This document shows positions 34,089 through 42,799 of a DNA stretch of 64,000 bases, piece after piece. The stretch is taken from the NCBI RefSeq assembly GCF_037992945.1, contig NZ_CP150304.1, positions 5,036,501 to 5,100,500 on the forward strand, given 5' to 3'. Positions within the stretch are counted from its first letter, which is position 1. Each line of letters opens with the position of its first letter. The position numbers and the translations under genes are program-made. This DNA is from Peribacillus sp. FSL E2-0218 (GTDB taxonomy: Bacteria > Bacillota > Bacilli > Bacillales > DSM-1321). The notes beneath the pieces were generated by a model. That model did not search any database and was not told the DNA's origin. It worked only from the letters and a program-made list of their open reading frames with translations.

Positions 34089-34472
34089 ATGAAAATAAGC
34101 GTGTTCCTTATTTTTTCATCGCTGCTTTTTATATATGGTTGTGAAGATCAAAAGGAAGTTGATCAAAAAAAATATGATAATCGGATTAATCAAGTTATCA
34201 CGCAGGAAAATATAAGGTTACAAAAAGAAAATGCAGTGGCCGATGATGAAATACAGAAAAGGGAAGATACAGGTATCGTTGTGTATTCCAATGGCGAGGT
34301 TATTGAGCTTATGTATGAAATAGATTCAAGTAATAAGAAAATAGAAGTTTTATATGTTTTCAATAAGAAAAAGGGTGAATATAAATGGGTTCCTGTTCAT
34401 TCCGCTAAATATAACAAAATTACAGGAAAGCTAAAGGACGACGAATATATAGAAAACCTTGGCGTGAAATGA
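34089..34472 (+). CDS. small hypothetical lipoprotein
   Basis: Predicted protein of 127 residues. A signal peptide (MKISVFLIFSSLLF) ends in a YGC lipobox, then a charged linker (EDQKEVDQKK), and a C-terminal part with short predicted strands (VIELMYEIDSSNKKIEVLYVFNKK). I do not recognise the family. AGGAGG lies two bases before an ATG at 34080 and 11 before the ATG at 34089; neither spacing is ideal, and I prefer 34089 because it gives a clean signal peptide. The AT-rich composition differs from the flanking core genes. Confidence 0.65.
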   Translation: MKISVFLIFSSLLFIYGCEDQKEVDQKKYDNRINQVITQENIRLQKENAVADDEIQKREDTGIVVYSNGEVIELMYEIDSSNKKIEVLYVFNKKKGEYKWVPVHSAKYNKITGKLKDDEYIENLGVK

Positions 34473-34576
34473 TGTTCGCGCAGGATTGCGAAAAAAATTC
34501 AAAATAAATGTTTCAACCTGTCCTACCCGGGTATATAAATACTGTAAGACATTCTCAACCAAAGGAGATGATGTGC

Positions 34577-34648
34577 ATGAGTACAATCAGAAGCCAATGG
34601 AACAAGGAGAATGACGCAGCGGTGTTTAGTCCCGGTGATCAGCGTTAG
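34577..34648 (+). CDS. tiny peptide gene, copy 1
   Basis: A 23-residue peptide starting MSTIRSQWNKEN and ending FSPGDQR, with AAAGGAG nine bases before the ATG. The second gene 75 bases downstream encodes a longer peptide sharing the same WN.END.A.FSPGDQ core, so this copy looks like a truncated paralogue or a second functional short peptide. No signal sequence or membrane segment. Function unknown. Confidence 0.5.
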   Translation: MSTIRSQWNKENDAAVFSPGDQR

Positions 34649-34723
34649 AGTCAATTGAAGCGTTAGATGCTAATCAAAATGGGAATTACTACTCTTCTCA
34701 TCCAAAGGAGGAAGATACTGATC

Positions 34724-34864
34724 ATGAGTATTTACAGCCGATGGAATCCAGAGAATGATGAAGCGATTTTCAGTCCAGGTGATCAGCAGCCATTCAGTAC
34801 GCTCATACGAGTAGATTCCGAAAAACACACAAAAAAAATGGACAACACACTTGAATATGAATGA
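34724..34864 (+). CDS. small peptide gene, copy 2
   Basis: A 46-residue peptide starting MSIYSRWNPENDEAIFSPGD, followed by a charged tail ending DNTLEYE. AAAGGAGG lies 12 bases upstream. It shares its N-terminal core with the gene at 34577. The pair ends in a terminator at 34911. Soluble, no cysteine, no signal; I do not recognise the family. Confidence 0.6.
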   Translation: MSIYSRWNPENDEAIFSPGDQQPFSTLIRVDSEKHTKKMDNTLEYE

Positions 34865-34910
34865 CATGGCACCGTACTGAATGAAATTTAGTCGAAGCAG
34901 TAATATACAG

Positions 34911-34944
34911 AAAAAGGATGGAGCGAATGCTCCATCCTTTTTTC
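34911..34944 (+). terminator. terminator after the small peptide genes
   Basis: AAAAAGGATGGAGC and GCTCCATCCTTTTTT form a long stem around GAAT with a T run. Confidence 0.9.
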
Positions 34945-35313
34945 TTGTGCGCACTGCAGGCATACGGCGCATTTGTTACACGTGAAACACTTTCCTTGTG
35001 GCCGCATTCACGATCCTGACAGACAAGCATTTCCCCCTTTTCATTATTCACTACACGCATCAACCTGCCACATGATCTTGCTTGCATTTCTGGCGCATTT
35101 CGTTAATGAAAACCTGTTTGGCAAGTTTTCCTTTTGCAATTGCCTTCAGCTTTTGCTCCCATTATGCCGTCTAAGCAGGCGACCTCAGGTTTTCAGGCGC
35201 CAACTCAAGGATTTGCTTTCCTTTTGAATTTACGTGAAGGCCCTTCCCTCTCTTTTCGACCAAGAAGCTTTCGAACAGTTGCCACTGTCCCGATCCCGGC
35301 GGCTTCGTTTCAA
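34943..35313 (-). pseudogene. decayed topoisomerase III (topB) C-terminal fragment
   Basis: Translated on the minus strand with frameshifts, this stretch follows intact TopB. It runs GIGTVAT, FESFLVEKRGKGLHVNSKGKQ and LAPENLRSPA, has two stop codons, then WEQKLKAIAKGKLAKQVFINEM. After a deletion comes MLVCQDRECGHKESVSRVTN, matching the TopB zinc-ribbon region. The fragment is inverted relative to the working topB that starts 86 bases away. It is a relic of a second topB copy. Confidence 0.85.
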
Positions 35314-35398
35314 GGGCTCAAATGAAGTGTATAGGCCATTCCTGCCTTGAAATTATGTTATATTAGACGGTAAATAGTTAGTAAGGGAGTTTGAACAA

Positions 35399-37588
35399 AT
35401 GTCAAAAAGTGTGGTAATTGCTGAAAAGCCTTCAGTTGCACGTGATATTGCGAATGTATTGAAGTGTAATAAAAAAGGAAATGGATTTTTAGAAGGCGAT
35501 AAGTATATCGTTACGTGGGCATTAGGTCATCTGGTTACTCTAGCAGATCCAGAGGCATATGATATGAAATATAAAACATGGAAGCTGGAAGACCTGCCTA
35601 TGCTTCCTGAAAGCATGAAGCTAGTTGTCATGAAACAAACCGGAAAGCAATTCAATGCGGTTAAAACACAATTGAATCGCAATGATGTGAATGAAATAAT
35701 CGTGGCGACTGATGCGGGGAGAGAAGGAGAATTAGTTGCACGATGGATCATCGAGAAATCAAAAGTGAATAAGCCCATCAAACGTCTCTGGATTTCTTCC
35801 GTAACGGATAAAGCAATTAAGGATGGATTCAATAACTTAAAGCCTGGTAAAGAGTATGAAGACTTATATACTTCTGCAGTAGCACGTTCGGAAGCGGATT
35901 GGTATATCGGTTTAAATGCAACCCGTGCCTTAACGACAAAATTCAATGCGCAATTAAACTGTGGACGCGTTCAGACACCGACGGTTGCAATGGTTGCAGC
36001 ACGCGAAGAGGAAATTGCGAATTTCAAACCGCAAACCTATTATGGAATCGAAGCCCAAACGGATGGACTTAAGTTAACGTGGCAAGATGAAAATGGAAAT
36101 AGCCGCAGCTTTAATAAAGAAAAGACCGATGCAATCGTGAAATCGCTTGGAAGTAAAGATGCGACTGTTGTTTCCATTGACCGCAAAGCAAAGAAAACAT
36201 TCGCACCTGGTCTATATGATTTAACAGAGTTACAACGTGATGGGAATAAACTCTTTGGCTATTCTGCTAAAGAAACATTGAACATCATGCAAAAATTGTA
36301 TGAGCATCACAAGGTCTTGACTTATCCGCGTACGGATTCACGATATATATCATCCGATATCGTCGGTACGCTTCCGGAGCGTTTAAAAGCCTGTGCCATA
36401 GGTGAATATCGTCCTCTTGCAAATAAGGTGTTGAATAAGCCTATTAAGACGTCAAAAGCATTTGTGGATGATAGTAAAGTCAGTGATCACCATGCCATTA
36501 TTCCGACCGAGGGTTATGTGAATCTTTCAGCCTTCACTGACAAAGAACGCAAAATCTACGACCTTGTCGTGAAACGTTTCTTGGCAGTTTTATTCCCTGC
36601 GTTTGAATATGAGCAATTGACGGTGCAAACGAAAATTGGCGATCAAACGTTTATCGCTAGAGGAAAATCCGTGATTCATTCCGGCTGGAAAGAAGTTTAT
36701 GCAAACCACTTTGATGATGAAGAATCAACAGAGGATGTAAAAGAGCAGCTATTGCCTCGTATGGAAAAAGACGATGTATTAAAGACAAAATTAATCACTC
36801 AAACGTCAGGCCAAACAAAGCCCCCTGCACGCTTTACGGAGGCGACTTTACTATCAGCAATGGAAAACCCTGCGAAATACATGAAAACAAACGATAAGAA
36901 GCTTGCAGACACGTTGAAATCAACGGGCGGACTTGGAACAGTCGCCACTCGTGCCGATATCATCGATAAGCTATTCAATTCGTTCTTATTCGAAAAACGC
37001 GGCGGCAAGGAAATCCATATCACATCCAAGGGACGTCAGCTTTTGGATTTAGTGCCAGAAAAGCTGAAATCTCCTGCGACAACAGCTGAATGGGAACAAA
37101 AGCTCGAGCTAATCGCAAAAGGGAAACTGAAAAAAGACGTGTTCATCAATGAAATGAAAAATTACACAAAAGAGATTGTCAGTGCAATCAAAACGAGTGA
37201 CAAAAAATATAAACACGACAATATCTCAACGAAATCTTGTCCAGACTGTGGTAAGCCCATGCTTGAAGTGAATAGTAAAAAAGGTAAAATGCTCGTCTGC
37301 CAAGATCGTGAATGCGGCCATAAAAAGAACGTCGCCCGTGTAACGAATGCACGCTGCCCGCAATGTAAAAAGAAAATGGAATTGCGTGGTGAAGGCGACG
37401 GTCAAATCTTCACATGTAAATGCGGATATCGCGAAAAACTGTCTGCTTTTGAAGCAAGACGGAAGAAAGAAACTGGCGGAAAAGTGGATAAACGTTCCGT
37501 ACAAAAGTACTTAAAAGAGCAGGAAAAAGAAGCGGAACCGATTAATAATCCATTTGCGGATTTATTAAAAGGGATGAAGTTTGATTAA
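35399..37588 (+). CDS. topB: DNA topoisomerase III
   Basis: Predicted protein of 729 residues, type IA topoisomerase. The Toprim domain opens the protein (VVIAEKPSVARDIANVL, then TDAGREGE near residue 103). The active-site tyrosine is in LTYPRTDSRYIS near residue 315. A C-terminal zinc-ribbon-like domain has CPDCGKPM, CQDRECGH, CPQCKKK and a fourth CKCG pair from about residue 612. It decatenates DNA and resolves recombination intermediates. AGGGAG precedes the ATG. Codon use is more AT-rich than its neighbours, and a decayed second copy sits upstream. Confidence 0.95.
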   Translation: MSKSVVIAEKPSVARDIANVLKCNKKGNGFLEGDKYIVTWALGHLVTLADPEAYDMKYKTWKLEDLPMLPESMKLVVMKQTGKQFNAVKTQLNRNDVNEIIVATDAGREGELVARWIIEKSKVNKPIKRLWISSVTDKAIKDGFNNLKPGKEYEDLYTSAVARSEADWYIGLNATRALTTKFNAQLNCGRVQTPTVAMVAAREEEIANFKPQTYYGIEAQTDGLKLTWQDENGNSRSFNKEKTDAIVKSLGSKDATVVSIDRKAKKTFAPGLYDLTELQRDGNKLFGYSAKETLNIMQKLYEHHKVLTYPRTDSRYISSDIVGTLPERLKACAIGEYRPLANKVLNKPIKTSKAFVDDSKVSDHHAIIPTEGYVNLSAFTDKERKIYDLVVKRFLAVLFPAFEYEQLTVQTKIGDQTFIARGKSVIHSGWKEVYANHFDDEESTEDVKEQLLPRMEKDDVLKTKLITQTSGQTKPPARFTEATLLSAMENPAKYMKTNDKKLADTLKSTGGLGTVATRADIIDKLFNSFLFEKRGGKEIHITSKGRQLLDLVPEKLKSPATTAEWEQKLELIAKGKLKKDVFINEMKNYTKEIVSAIKTSDKKYKHDNISTKSCPDCGKPMLEVNSKKGKMLVCQDRECGHKKNVARVTNARCPQCKKKMELRGEGDGQIFTCKCGYREKLSAFEARRKKETGGKVDKRSVQKYLKEQEKEAEPINNPFADLLKGMKFD

Positions 37589-37597
37589 AATATATAA

Positions 37598-37647
37598 AAA
37601 TAGAAGTGTCTGTCTAGAAGTTAAGATAGGCATTTCTATTTTTTTGT
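37598..37647 (+). terminator. terminator of topB
   Basis: AAATAGAAGTGTCTGTC pairs imperfectly with GATAGGCATTTCTATTT, followed by TTTTTGT. Confidence 0.75.
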
Positions 37648-37989
37648 CACACCGTTAGTTATAAAGGAAATTGACCACGAATCTTTTTCACTGTTTGGAG
37701 TTGAGGAATTTGGAGCATGGGCATACCATAAGTATCTGCTCATTAGTATAAATTCAATAAATGAAAGCAAGTCCTTCTGTTTGAATGGTTTTGAATCTTT
37801 CAAATCATGAATATCCGTTCTTACATGTAAATGAAAAGGCTCGGTTTCGGTTCGCGCTATGGCTTCCGACCCAAGGAGTTCACTGCACCCACATATATGT
37901 AAATGAATAGATTAGATAGCAATCCCGGGCAGTTTTTAGTATGATGAAACGTAGGGATTTTTTCAAATTAACTGGGAGGTTCAACATAC
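37648..37989. other. non-coding interval between topB and the ABC-F gene
   Basis: About 340 bases without a plausible gene. ATGTAAATGAA occurs twice (about 37826 and 37899), flanking a GC-richer patch. The promoter of the ABC-F gene must lie here; I cannot place it firmly. Confidence 0.4.
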
Positions 37990-39540
37990 ATGAGCTTACT
38001 TTCTATAGATAAATTAGCACATAGCTTTGGCGATCGCACCTTATTCAAGGATGTTTCCTTCCGCCTGATGGCCGGAGAACATGTAGGGCTGGTCGGGGCA
38101 AATGGTGTCGGAAAATCAACGATGATGAATATCATCACAGGGCAGCTTATCCATGATGAAGGCCGGGTCGAATGGACTCCCGGCGTCGAATATGGCTACC
38201 TTGACCAACATACGATCCTTGAGAAAGGAAAATCGATTCGCGATGTCCTAAGGGATGCCTACTTACCACTATTCGAGCAGGAGAAGGCACTTAATGAGGT
38301 AACGGAAAAAATGGGTACGGCCTCTCCCGAAGAGCTTGAAGAGCTTTTGGAGCAAATGGGTGAAATTCAGGACAAGCTTGAAGCGGGCGGCTTTTACAAT
38401 CTCGATATTAAAATTGAAGAAGCGGCACGCGGACTGGGCTTGGATGCAATCGGGCTGGATCGCGATGTTTCGGCGCTGAGCGGCGGACAACGGACCAAGG
38501 TTTTACTGGCCAAGTTACTTCTGGAACAGCCTGAAGTACTGCTCCTTGATGAACCGACGAACTACTTGGATGTCGAGCATATCCGCTGGCTGAGCAGCTA
38601 CTTAAAGGAATATCCGCATGCCTTTCTCTTGATTTCTCATGATACCGAGTTCATGAACGGTGTCGTTGACGTCATTTTCCACCTGGAATTCTCGAAGCTG
38701 ACCCGTTATACGGCCACTTACGAAAAGTTCCTTGAGCTTGCTGAATTGAATAAGAACCAACATATCAACGCATACGAAAAACAGCGTGAATTCATTAAAA
38801 AGCAGGAAGATTTCATTGCGAAAAACAAAGCCCGCTACTCAACGACAGGCCGGGCAAAAAGCCGTCAAAAGCAATTGAATCGCATGGAGCGGATCGACCG
38901 TCCGGAAACGGCCATGAAACCGACCTTCGATTTCAAGGAATCACGTGCAAGCAGCCGTTATGTATTTGAAGGGGAAGACCTTGAAATCGGTTATGACCGT
39001 CCATTGCTTCCGAAGCTGTCGATGACCATCGAACGGGGAGAGAAAATCGCCGTGGTCGGCTGTAACGGAGTCGGGAAATCGACGCTGTTAAAAACGATTT
39101 TAGGTAAAATCGATCCTCTTGGCGGAAAAAGATCACTTGGCGACTTCCTCTTTTCTTCATATTTCGAGCAGGAAGTGAAGGCAGGAAATACGACACCTAT
39201 CGATGAGGTCTGGAATGCCTTCCCGCATCTTGACCAACCGCAGGTTCGTGCAATCCTTGCCCGTGTCGGTTTGAAAAACGAGCATATTACACGCCCAATG
39301 AGCCATCTAAGCGGTGGCGAGCAAGCCAAAGTAAGGTTGTGCAAGCTTATGCTTACCGAAAGCAACTGGCTATTGTTCGATGAACCGACGAACCATTTGG
39401 ATGTCGTTGCCAAAGAAGAACTGAAGCGTGCATTGAAAGAGTATAAAGGGACGATTCTCCTCGTATGCCATGAACCTGATTTCTATGAAGATTGGGTGAC
39501 GAAGGTATGGGATGTTGAAGAGTGGTCGAGCAATAATTGA
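37990..39540 (+). CDS. ABC-F family ATPase
   Basis: Predicted protein of 516 residues with two ABC domains and no membrane segment. First Walker A GANGVGKST, signature LSGGQRTKV, Walker B LLLDEPTNYLD; second Walker A GCNGVGKST, signature LSGGEQAKV, Walker B LLFDEPTNHLD. The linker between them (about residues 240-310, KQREFIKKQEDFIAKNKARYS) is the charged coiled P-site tRNA-interaction motif of ABC-F proteins. Such proteins act on the ribosome, in translation control or antibiotic protection. Length and sequence suggest a YfmM-type housekeeping member. GGGAGG precedes the ATG. Confidence 0.88.
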   Translation: MSLLSIDKLAHSFGDRTLFKDVSFRLMAGEHVGLVGANGVGKSTMMNIITGQLIHDEGRVEWTPGVEYGYLDQHTILEKGKSIRDVLRDAYLPLFEQEKALNEVTEKMGTASPEELEELLEQMGEIQDKLEAGGFYNLDIKIEEAARGLGLDAIGLDRDVSALSGGQRTKVLLAKLLLEQPEVLLLDEPTNYLDVEHIRWLSSYLKEYPHAFLLISHDTEFMNGVVDVIFHLEFSKLTRYTATYEKFLELAELNKNQHINAYEKQREFIKKQEDFIAKNKARYSTTGRAKSRQKQLNRMERIDRPETAMKPTFDFKESRASSRYVFEGEDLEIGYDRPLLPKLSMTIERGEKIAVVGCNGVGKSTLLKTILGKIDPLGGKRSLGDFLFSSYFEQEVKAGNTTPIDEVWNAFPHLDQPQVRAILARVGLKNEHITRPMSHLSGGEQAKVRLCKLMLTESNWLLFDEPTNHLDVVAKEELKRALKEYKGTILLVCHEPDFYEDWVTKVWDVEEWSSNN

Positions 39541-39550
39541 TTCAATCCAT

Positions 39551-39588
39551 AAAGAAGGTGCCCAATAGAGACGGGCACCTTCTTTTTA
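39551..39588 (+). terminator. terminator of the ABC-F gene
   Basis: AAAGAAGGTGCCC pairs with GGGCACCTTCTTT, followed by a T run. Confidence 0.92.
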
Positions 39589-39650
39589 TATTAAAAAAGA
39601 CTGGAAGGGCAAATAAAAAATTGCCCGTCCAGTCAGGATCACCGTTTTAT

Positions 39651-40604
39651 TCATTTCATTTGCACAAGTTTTTCTTTCGCCAATTCAGATCCCAGGAACT
39701 TCGCCAATTCAAGCATGCCGTATTGGCCCGCTGCTTCCTCGGCGTCCTTGTTATAATTCGTATTGGTATTGATGTCATACGTGTAGATTTCGCCAGCGCC
39801 GTTACGAATGAATTCGATTCCTGCGATCGAAATTCCATTCTCTTTTAAAAATGCTTCATATTTTTCAATGATCGGATCATGAAAGCCTTTCACAATTTGA
39901 AATTTTGGTTTTTCTTCCACCTCTTCACCGATCGGGCAGAATAAGTCACCGATTTGGCATGCATCTGCCGGACAAAGCTCGAAACCTTCGGATGTATCGA
40001 CCTCTACCGCATAGATGAACTTGCCACCCACGAATTCACAACGAGTGATGAATGGCTCCGGCGCTTTTATGTATTCCTGAATTAATGTAATCCCATCAAC
40101 TGGCTCATCGAATTCCGGACCATCCACATATTGTTTCAACGCTTCTACTGATTGAAATAATTGAACACCGAGTCCTTTACCTGCACGGTTATGTTTCGTG
40201 ATGAACGAAGCGACATTTAATTTCTCTGCTGCCTTGATGATATTTTCCTTGCCTACAGCTGCAATCGTTTTCGGTGTCTTAATTCCGGCCTTTGTCAGTG
40301 CCGTATATTGATTGACTTTGCTGACCTCCAACCGCAGCGCCCGTGACCCATTGAAGACCGTACGATCATGCTGTTCAAGCCACGCTAGCACGGCTTCCGT
40401 CATTTCAGGCGCAAATCGATGCCCGCGAGTATGTGAGCTTGCACTCATACGGCTATAAAAAACGCCCTCTGGCGGCTCCTCCGTTAAATCGACCACACCT
40501 TGATCAAGATGCCATTCTTCATAGGGAAGCTCCAACTCATTCATTCTTTTGGTTAAATGGGCCGTCCATTCCTCGTTTTCATGAATGATATACACTTTGC
40601 TCAT
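39651..40604 (-). CDS. ATP-grasp protein, RimK-like
   Basis: Predicted protein of 317 residues with an ATP-grasp core: SFITKHNRAGKGLGVQLF near residue 140 is the lysine-containing nucleotide loop, then TLIQEYIKAPEPFITRCEFVGG, and the metal-binding end is YDINTNTNYN near 295. RimK-like enzymes ligate amino acids to carboxyl groups of proteins or small molecules. The N-terminal ~100 residues (including FYSRMSASSHTRGH) are the presumed substrate domain. AGGAGG gives the ATG at 40604. It lies downstream of the nucleotidyltransferase-methyltransferase gene, suggesting a shared, unknown pathway. Confidence 0.78.
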   Translation of the reverse strand: MSKVYIIHENEEWTAHLTKRMNELELPYEEWHLDQGVVDLTEEPPEGVFYSRMSASSHTRGHRFAPEMTEAVLAWLEQHDRTVFNGSRALRLEVSKVNQYTALTKAGIKTPKTIAAVGKENIIKAAEKLNVASFITKHNRAGKGLGVQLFQSVEALKQYVDGPEFDEPVDGITLIQEYIKAPEPFITRCEFVGGKFIYAVEVDTSEGFELCPADACQIGDLFCPIGEEVEEKPKFQIVKGFHDPIIEKYEAFLKENGISIAGIEFIRNGAGEIYTYDINTNTNYNKDAEEAAGQYGMLELAKFLGSELAKEKLVQMK

Positions 40605-40658
40605 AAAAGGTTCCTCCTGATTGTTTAACATTTTATGTCTTTAATTGTGACTGTACCC

Positions 40659-41843
40659 TTATACCCGTTCAGCCACCAATGTATAGGTCTTTGGAATGCC
40701 GATATCGTGAATTTTATGATTCGGTTCTTCCTCGAGCACTTTAATGACAAGACCTGATTGACCTATTGCCGTGATAAGCTCGCCGATTGTCCATTTACGC
40801 TGGACAACCTTTGAAAGGCCCCCTTTTTCTTCATCCGGCATATGCTTGGAAAAAGCGACTTCGTTGTTTTCGATTTCCGGGGCGAAATAGTTGCCTGCAA
40901 CCTTATGTTTCTTACCATTGGAGGTAATCAGTTTGGTTGAAATCGGATGAAATTCATGGAGGATGAATTGGCCTCCCGGTTTCAGCATCTCTTTGATTTT
41001 TGTAAATAATGGCTGCAGATCAATCAAATAGTGCAGCACGCCCAGCTCCATCAATACCACATCCTGATTCCCTGATGCATGCTCTTCCGGCAAGGAAAGG
41101 ACGTCGGAAACGATATAATCGATGGTGACACCGGCGCCGCTTGCGAGCTCCATAGCAAAGGCCGCGTTTTCCCTGGAAAAGTCGACGACCTTCACGGAGG
41201 CACCCAATATCGCCAAGGCCACCGCTTTAACACCGTTCGATCCCATCAAATGTGTGATTTTTTTATCCTTGGCCTCGCCTATATATTTATAAAATGGATG
41301 CAAACGCCATTTTGGATTTTGCTTGATTTTAGCAGCGATTTCGACAGGCTCGCCATACCGATTGACCAGCGCCAAATAATTATTCTGATTCCATGCCTGT
41401 TCATTTTCGGCTGTGAAACCCTGCTGCTCGGCAGATAGGTAAGCATGGATCTCGGCACTGTATCTTTTCATTTCATCATCATAGAAATAACTGTACAGCG
41501 ACCGGCACCAGACAGCTGCCCCCCCAAGCGATATCGATAAGCGGTAGGGGTCGGTTTTTATGGTCGTGTTATACCTGCAGCCAACTTTGACGGAAACACC
41601 CTCAACTTCCATTGTAAAGGAGGCACGCTCAGGATTTCTTTCAGGACTTGTCGGGGAGTATGCGCCGAAATGGGACAAGGCCTCTTGGAACACGTCCCAT
41701 TGCACGTCCAGGTCGATGCCCTCGACATCGACATCCACTCCTTGGACAAATAGGGCTGAACGGCCTGTAAATTGATAAGGAATATCGGCCTCGTCCAGCA
41801 TTTCCCCCATTAATGTGATTGTATGATAATAGCTTGCCTTCAT
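40659..41843 (-). CDS. fusion of nucleotidyltransferase-like domain and SAM methyltransferase
   Basis: Predicted protein of 394 residues. Residues 1 to about 125 look like a small nucleotidyltransferase-fold domain (FTGRSALFVQGVDVDVEGIDLDVQWD near residue 23, with the spaced acidic residues of that fold). From about residue 140 the protein is a class I SAM-dependent methyltransferase: HLMGSNGVKAVALAILGASVKVVDFS near 200 (SAM loop), YIVSDVLSLPEE near 240, MLKPGGQFILHEFHP near 290. I know of no assigned function for this combination. The ATG at 41843 follows AGGAGG. The ATP-grasp gene is 54 bases downstream on the same strand and the phosphotransferase gene 33 bases upstream. Confidence 0.72.
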   Translation of the reverse strand: MKASYYHTITLMGEMLDEADIPYQFTGRSALFVQGVDVDVEGIDLDVQWDVFQEALSHFGAYSPTSPERNPERASFTMEVEGVSVKVGCRYNTTIKTDPYRLSISLGGAAVWCRSLYSYFYDDEMKRYSAEIHAYLSAEQQGFTAENEQAWNQNNYLALVNRYGEPVEIAAKIKQNPKWRLHPFYKYIGEAKDKKITHLMGSNGVKAVALAILGASVKVVDFSRENAAFAMELASGAGVTIDYIVSDVLSLPEEHASGNQDVVLMELGVLHYLIDLQPLFTKIKEMLKPGGQFILHEFHPISTKLITSNGKKHKVAGNYFAPEIENNEVAFSKHMPDEEKGGLSKVVQRKWTIGELITAIGQSGLVIKVLEEEPNHKIHDIGIPKTYTLVAERV

Positions 41844-41876
41844 AGTAACCTCCTAATCATCAAAAGCACTTACCTG

Positions 41877-42785
41877 TTATTCTTCTATCGCCAATGCCAA
41901 TCCTTTTTCCGTGATCGCGACCAGCTTTTCATCCTCGCGATCAATGCCATAGACGAGCAATGTAACGAGCATATAGACGGCTCTGAAGCGGGCTAACCGC
42001 TCCGTTTCCTTATCGATGTTCCCATAAACTTCAAAGAATGCTTGGCGCGCATTCCTTGGGAAATAACTGTATAAAAAGGCGATATCTATGGCTGGACTTC
42101 CGATATGGACATCTCCCCAATCAAGAATGCCAGCCAGAATGCCGTCGTCATCCAGTAAGACATTCCTGACGTGAATATCTCCATGAACGAGTGTTGAGGG
42201 CCGCGGCACGTCCATGTCGCCCAGCCTTTCAACAAAGCATGTAACCGAACGAGCCCGTTCCATATATCCCAGCTTTTCCAGCGTTGCGACATGCGCAAAC
42301 AGCGATTCTCGGCGAAAGGCTGCATCGAGCCTTCTCAACCCATCAGGCTCCACACCTGACTGCCTGGCCTTACCGAGCGGAAAGCTGTGGAGGATCTTCA
42401 GGAAACCGGCCAATCTTTTTGCCGATTCAACCTCATTTGCAACAGATCCTTCTGCAGGCAGATGTCCCTTTACCATCTTATAGCCGGTAAAGGGATACGG
42501 ATAGATGGCACTAGGCTCCCCAAAAAAGATCGGTTCAGGGATAGTGAGCGGTAAAGTTCCGGCAATGGAAGGCAAAAGGTGATTCTCCACCTGAATCAAC
42601 GTAACGGCAAGCGGACGGCGCGGGAAACGGAATACAAATTCACCATTGATTTGCATGACGGTGTTATCGAACCCTTCCCCTAGCTGCTTGATTTCTTTCC
42701 ATTCAATTTCCGGAAACTGCTGCATGATCAATTTCCCTGCCAGCTCCAGCGAAACTGGATATTCTGCCACCCAAGGCTTTTCCAC
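41877..42785 (-). CDS. aminoglycoside phosphotransferase-family kinase
   Basis: Predicted protein of 302 residues with the APH/choline-kinase fold: GEGFDNTVMQINGEFVFRFPRR near residue 37 (nucleotide lysine region), catalytic Brenner motif LVHGDIHVRNVLLDDDG near 195 and metal motif GILDWGDVHIGSPAIDIAFL near 215. The family covers antibiotic kinases and many metabolic kinases such as homoserine or methylthioribose kinases. No specific resistance class is indicated. The start is GTG at 42785 after AGGAGG. It lies 14 bases downstream of the DEAD-box helicase gene. Confidence 0.82.
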   Translation of the reverse strand: MEKPWVAEYPVSLELAGKLIMQQFPEIEWKEIKQLGEGFDNTVMQINGEFVFRFPRRPLAVTLIQVENHLLPSIAGTLPLTIPEPIFFGEPSAIYPYPFTGYKMVKGHLPAEGSVANEVESAKRLAGFLKILHSFPLGKARQSGVEPDGLRRLDAAFRRESLFAHVATLEKLGYMERARSVTCFVERLGDMDVPRPSTLVHGDIHVRNVLLDDDGILAGILDWGDVHIGSPAIDIAFLYSYFPRNARQAFFEVYGNIDKETERLARFRAVYMLVTLLVYGIDREDEKLVAITEKGLALAIEE

Positions 42786-42799
42786 TCCGTCTCCTCCTT

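Noticed and set aside
39537..39848. 103-codon plus-strand frame after the ABC-F gene
   Set aside because: It crosses the ABC-F terminator and then runs antisense to the ATP-grasp gene; no protein-like features.
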